Shown piece by piece: positions 61,409-64,000 of a stretch of DNA of 64,000 nucleotides; the first letter of the stretch is position 1; each line of letters opens with the position of its first letter. Made by a program: the position numbers and the translations under genes. Location: positions 124,001 through 188,000 of the forward strand of contig CAJXMO010000006.1 of the NCBI GenBank assembly GCA_913056495.1, written 5' to 3'. This DNA is from an uncultured Alteromonadaceae bacterium. Its GTDB lineage: Bacteria > Pseudomonadota > Gammaproteobacteria > Enterobacterales > Alteromonadaceae. The notes beneath the pieces were generated by a model that made no database searches, was not told where the DNA came from, and worked only from the letters and a program-made list of their open reading frames with translations.

Positions 61409-62359
61409 ATGTTAACTCAAGTATCAAAATGGCGACAGCTCAGATTTAAACACTGGCTGAATCAAAGAATCCCGGCAGCCAATTCCCTTTCACTCAATAA
61501 ACGTAATATTTTTATTTTTCCAAGTTGGGCCGGGCTGGCCTATTTAGCCGTCAGTTTAGCCATTTTTATACTGGCCACTAACTATGAAAGCAATCTGAGT
61601 TTGTTGTTGTGTTACTGGTTATTAGCCCTTTTTTTAATCTTGCTGTATTTAAGCTATTTTAACCTATCAGGCATGGCGCTTAGTGCCAGTCCGCTCAAAC
61701 CTGTTCATGTCGGTGACAGATTGCAACTGGAAGTCAGTTTGCAGTCTAATAAAAAACACTTTCACCTTAACTGGCTCGACGAAGTTAATACTCAGATAAA
61801 ACAAACTTCTCCAGGACGAGAGATTATCAAACTGAGCTGGAACGCAAAACGGCGGGGTAACTGGGTGTTACCCAGAGTTAAATTATTCAGTCAGGCACCT
61901 TCTGGTCTATTTAATGTTTGGACTTATCCTGACTTTAATCAGCAAGTGCTAATTTATCCAAAATTAATAGCTTGCCCTGAATATGCATTTGGAACCGGTA
62001 AAAATACAACAAAAGAAGGTGATTTAAACCAACCTCTGCAAGGCGTGGATTTTCAGGGATTAAAAAACTACCAAAAAGGCGACTCTCTGTCTCGGGTTGC
62101 CTGGAAACGGGCCAGTTTCAGCCAAAATTGGCAAATTAAACACTTTGAGCAAACTCAAGATCAACAAATCTGGTTTTCAATCTACAAAGTACAGGCCGAT
62201 TCGATTGAAGAGAAATTAAGTAAACTGGCTTGGCTGGTCACTAATGCACACCACCAGGAAATTACATACGGATTGCAACTCAGTCATATAGAGCTAGATC
62301 CGGCACAAGGTGAATCCCACCTAAAAATGTGTTTAGAGCAGTTGGCGAAACACCCATGA
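61409..62359 (+). CDS. DUF58 membrane-anchored protein
   Basis: 316 residues. Two hydrophobic segments near residues 35-75 (WAGLAYLAVSLAIFILA and LLCYWLLALFLILLYL) anchor it, followed by a beta-rich domain and the DUF58 motif QGVDFQGLKNYQKGDSLSRV with AWKRAS. It is always found with MoxR in such operons. The stop overlaps the next ATG (ATGA). Confidence 0.92.
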   Translation: MLTQVSKWRQLRFKHWLNQRIPAANSLSLNKRNIFIFPSWAGLAYLAVSLAIFILATNYESNLSLLLCYWLLALFLILLYLSYFNLSGMALSASPLKPVHVGDRLQLEVSLQSNKKHFHLNWLDEVNTQIKQTSPGREIIKLSWNAKRRGNWVLPRVKLFSQAPSGLFNVWTYPDFNQQVLIYPKLIACPEYAFGTGKNTTKEGDLNQPLQGVDFQGLKNYQKGDSLSRVAWKRASFSQNWQIKHFEQTQDQQIWFSIYKVQADSIEEKLSKLAWLVTNAHHQEITYGLQLSHIELDPAQGESHLKMCLEQLAKHP

Positions 62360-64000
62360 AACAGCGTCAAAATACCAGTGAACCCATTTTATTAAGTACA
62401 GTTTTATTAGTCTGTGCAGCCAATCTGGTTGTCTTGTTTTACCAATCACTCGAAAACCACTTTAATGCCTTTTTCTTTTTTTTGGTTTGTGCGGCAGTCA
62501 GGTTAGCACCCTTTTTCTTTCCTCAATTTAAGCTGAAAAGGCGTTATGAAATTTCGCTGTTTATTATCGCCCTAATCATTATTCTGACCAGCATTATTGG
62601 CAAAGATATTCTCGCGACGCTTTTTACTTTGCTCGTTTGTTTGCAAAGCTTAACGATTTTAAGGCTATTCAGTACAAGAGAACTTAAAACCTGTGTCTGG
62701 GTTTTATTATTTTTGGTGGCTGCAAACTTACTATTTTTTTTTGAATTTCAGAATGTTGTGATTCTTTTTATGGCAGTCATTGTGGCACTTAGCGCTTTAA
62801 TTAATCACTTTTGTAATTACAATATCTATAAAGAAGCGGTCAGTAGAATGATAAACATCGCTTTGCTGGCATTACCTGTCGCCGTGATATTATTTTTAGT
62901 TATGCCAAGACTGCCACCCCTTTGGAAAATGCCTAAAGTAGAAAGTCAAAGCCGGGGGTTGCAGGATAAAATAAGATTTGGTGATATTGCCGAACTCAGC
63001 CAATCGAGTAATCTTGCATTTCGAGCCAGCTTTGATGGTCAACCACCGAAAACTAGCCAAATGTACTGGCGCTCTTTTGTACTACAAAACTTTGACGGCA
63101 ATATCTGGCAACGCAGTGAGTATATGGAAAGCTGGCAGAAGCTGGTTAAAACACGCCGTTCAGGTGTGCAATGGAAAAACCTTCAGGCACCCGCCGTTAA
63201 TTATCAGGTAATCACAGAAGCCAGCTATCAGAACTGGCTATTTGCGCTTGATCTCGCGACCAGTCGTCAGCAAGGCGTTATTTCACTGCCGGATTTTAGT
63301 TTATATTCCAGTGAGACCCTGACACAAAAATTTCGCTATCAAGTCACCTCTTACCCGGAAAGCCAACTGACTGATTTTGACAATAATCAAATTAAACAGC
63401 TGAACTTACAACTGCCCAATGTTGCTAATCCGAAAACTGAACAGTGGGTCAAAGCACTGAAACAACAAAGCACAACCGATGCCGAATTGATTCAGGCTGT
63501 GCTGAATTATTTTAATCAGCAGGATTTTTATTACTCGCTAAAACCCGAGGTTTTGGAATCTCCCAAGATTGATGACTTTTTATTTAATACGCGTACTGGA
63601 TTTTGTGAACATTATGCCGGTACGTTTACCTATATTATGCGTTTAGCCGGTATTCCCGCCCGAGTGGTCGTTGGCTATTTGGGTGGTGAATATAATCCAG
63701 CCGGGGATTACTTCAGTGTTTATCAATTCGATGCACACGCCTGGGCTGAAATATGGCAGGCAGATAAAGGCTGGGTTCGCATCGACCCGACATCTTATGT
63801 CGCGCCGGAACGGGTTGAATTTAATCTTCAACAGGCCATAGGCAATGATGAATTTTTAGCCGAACGCGATTTTTCTCTGTTTAAATATGATCAATTCGCG
63901 GCAATCAGAACCATGCGCATGCTGATCTCAAATTTAGATTATCAATGGACATTGTGGGTGCTTAACTATGATGCCACTAAACAAAAAGATTTATTAAAAA
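62356..64000 (+). CDS. TgpA-like transglutaminase membrane protein, 3' end missing
   Basis: About 548 codons from the ATG at 62356 (overlapping the DUF58 stop) to the window edge, no stop yet. N-terminal ~190 residues are membrane helices (ILLSTVLLVCAANLVVLFYQ onward), then a periplasmic domain with LQNFDGNIWQR, and the transglutaminase core: Cys in RTGFCEHYAGTFTYIMRLAG, His in QFDAHAWAEIW and Asp in GWVRIDPTSYV. This is the DUF3488/TgpA arrangement that follows MoxR and DUF58; the catalytic triad is intact. It probably remodels periplasmic protein or peptidoglycan-linked substrates. Confidence 0.92.
   Translation, partial: MKQRQNTSEPILLSTVLLVCAANLVVLFYQSLENHFNAFFFFLVCAAVRLAPFFFPQFKLKRRYEISLFIIALIIILTSIIGKDILATLFTLLVCLQSLTILRLFSTRELKTCVWVLLFLVAANLLFFFEFQNVVILFMAVIVALSALINHFCNYNIYKEAVSRMINIALLALPVAVILFLVMPRLPPLWKMPKVESQSRGLQDKIRFGDIAELSQSSNLAFRASFDGQPPKTSQMYWRSFVLQNFDGNIWQRSEYMESWQKLVKTRRSGVQWKNLQAPAVNYQVITEASYQNWLFALDLATSRQQGVISLPDFSLYSSETLTQKFRYQVTSYPESQLTDFDNNQIKQLNLQLPNVANPKTEQWVKALKQQSTTDAELIQAVLNYFNQQDFYYSLKPEVLESPKIDDFLFNTRTGFCEHYAGTFTYIMRLAGIPARVVVGYLGGEYNPAGDYFSVYQFDAHAWAEIWQADKGWVRIDPTSYVAPERVEFNLQQAIGNDEFLAERDFSLFKYDQFAAIRTMRMLISNLDYQWTLWVLNYDATKQKDLLK

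Overview
The window looks like chromosomal DNA of an AT-rich marine gammaproteobacterium, most likely an alteromonad (Catenovulum/Paraglaciecola-like). The evidence is enterobacterial-style housekeeping genes (rpoH, proB-proA, purT, speA, speE, msrB, cti) interleaved with carbohydrate-scavenging genes typical of marine polysaccharide degraders: a GH97 alpha-glucosidase, a GH3 beta-glucosidase, a large Caulobacter-type TonB-dependent receptor with a SapC / cupin / tryptophan-halogenase train, and a sodium:solute symporter. No phage, plasmid replication gene, CRISPR array, rRNA or tRNA was recognised. The genus is an inference from gene content only.

Layout. 1-4.9 kb: a truncated SSS symporter divergent from a Gfo/Idh/MocA oxidoreductase, a PAS-GGDEF protein and three small genes. 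5.0-8.2 kb: an acetoacetate-decarboxylase-like protein with a large FAD oxidoreductase. 8.2-9.4 kb: a small foreign-looking two-gene cassette (HExxH protein plus membrane-anchored partner) bracketed by short direct repeats and nested inverted repeats. 9.8-12.5 kb: GH97 and msrB. 12.5-18.9 kb: a decayed monooxygenase gene, fatty acid cis/trans isomerase, and a LuxQ-like hybrid kinase encoded with a MalE-like binding protein. 19-29.3 kb: TonB-C protein, proBA, CofD-like protein, periplasmic protein, speE/speA, second diguanylate cyclase. 29.4-33.4 kb: P-type ATPase and rpoH, the latter preceded by a perfect CIRCE operator. 33.8-41.2 kb: an operon-like run of six genes (small partner, GMC oxidoreductase, VioB-like ferritin-like protein, DUF952 fusion, multi-domain hybrid kinase, REC-GGDEF regulator). 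41.8-45.4 kb: ParA plus a small partner, YkgJ-like protein, a MITE-like repeat, purT, glyoxalase-like protein. 45.9-49.1 kb: siderophore-type receptor overlapping a DUF1624 membrane protein. 49.2-59.4 kb: GH3 divergent from the receptor/SapC/JmjC/halogenase/DUF6445 cluster. 59.5-64 kb: a periplasmic binding-like protein and a MoxR-DUF58-transglutaminase operon that runs off the end.

How it fits together. Four CG-centred AAACGTTT-type operators (near 945, 9697, 51866 and 52140) lie before the symporter/oxidoreductase, GH97, GH3 and the large TonB receptor, suggesting that one or more LacI-family regulators outside the window co-control sugar uptake and hydrolysis. Three proteins with intact GGDEF/GGEEF and I-site motifs indicate active c-di-GMP signalling, one of them in the oxidoreductase/VioB-like operon. 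The best candidates for under-described biology are that operon (33.8-41.2 kb), the related-looking FAD/ADC pair (5-8.2 kb), the halogenase cluster, the binding-protein/kinase pair, and the HrcA-type control of rpoH.
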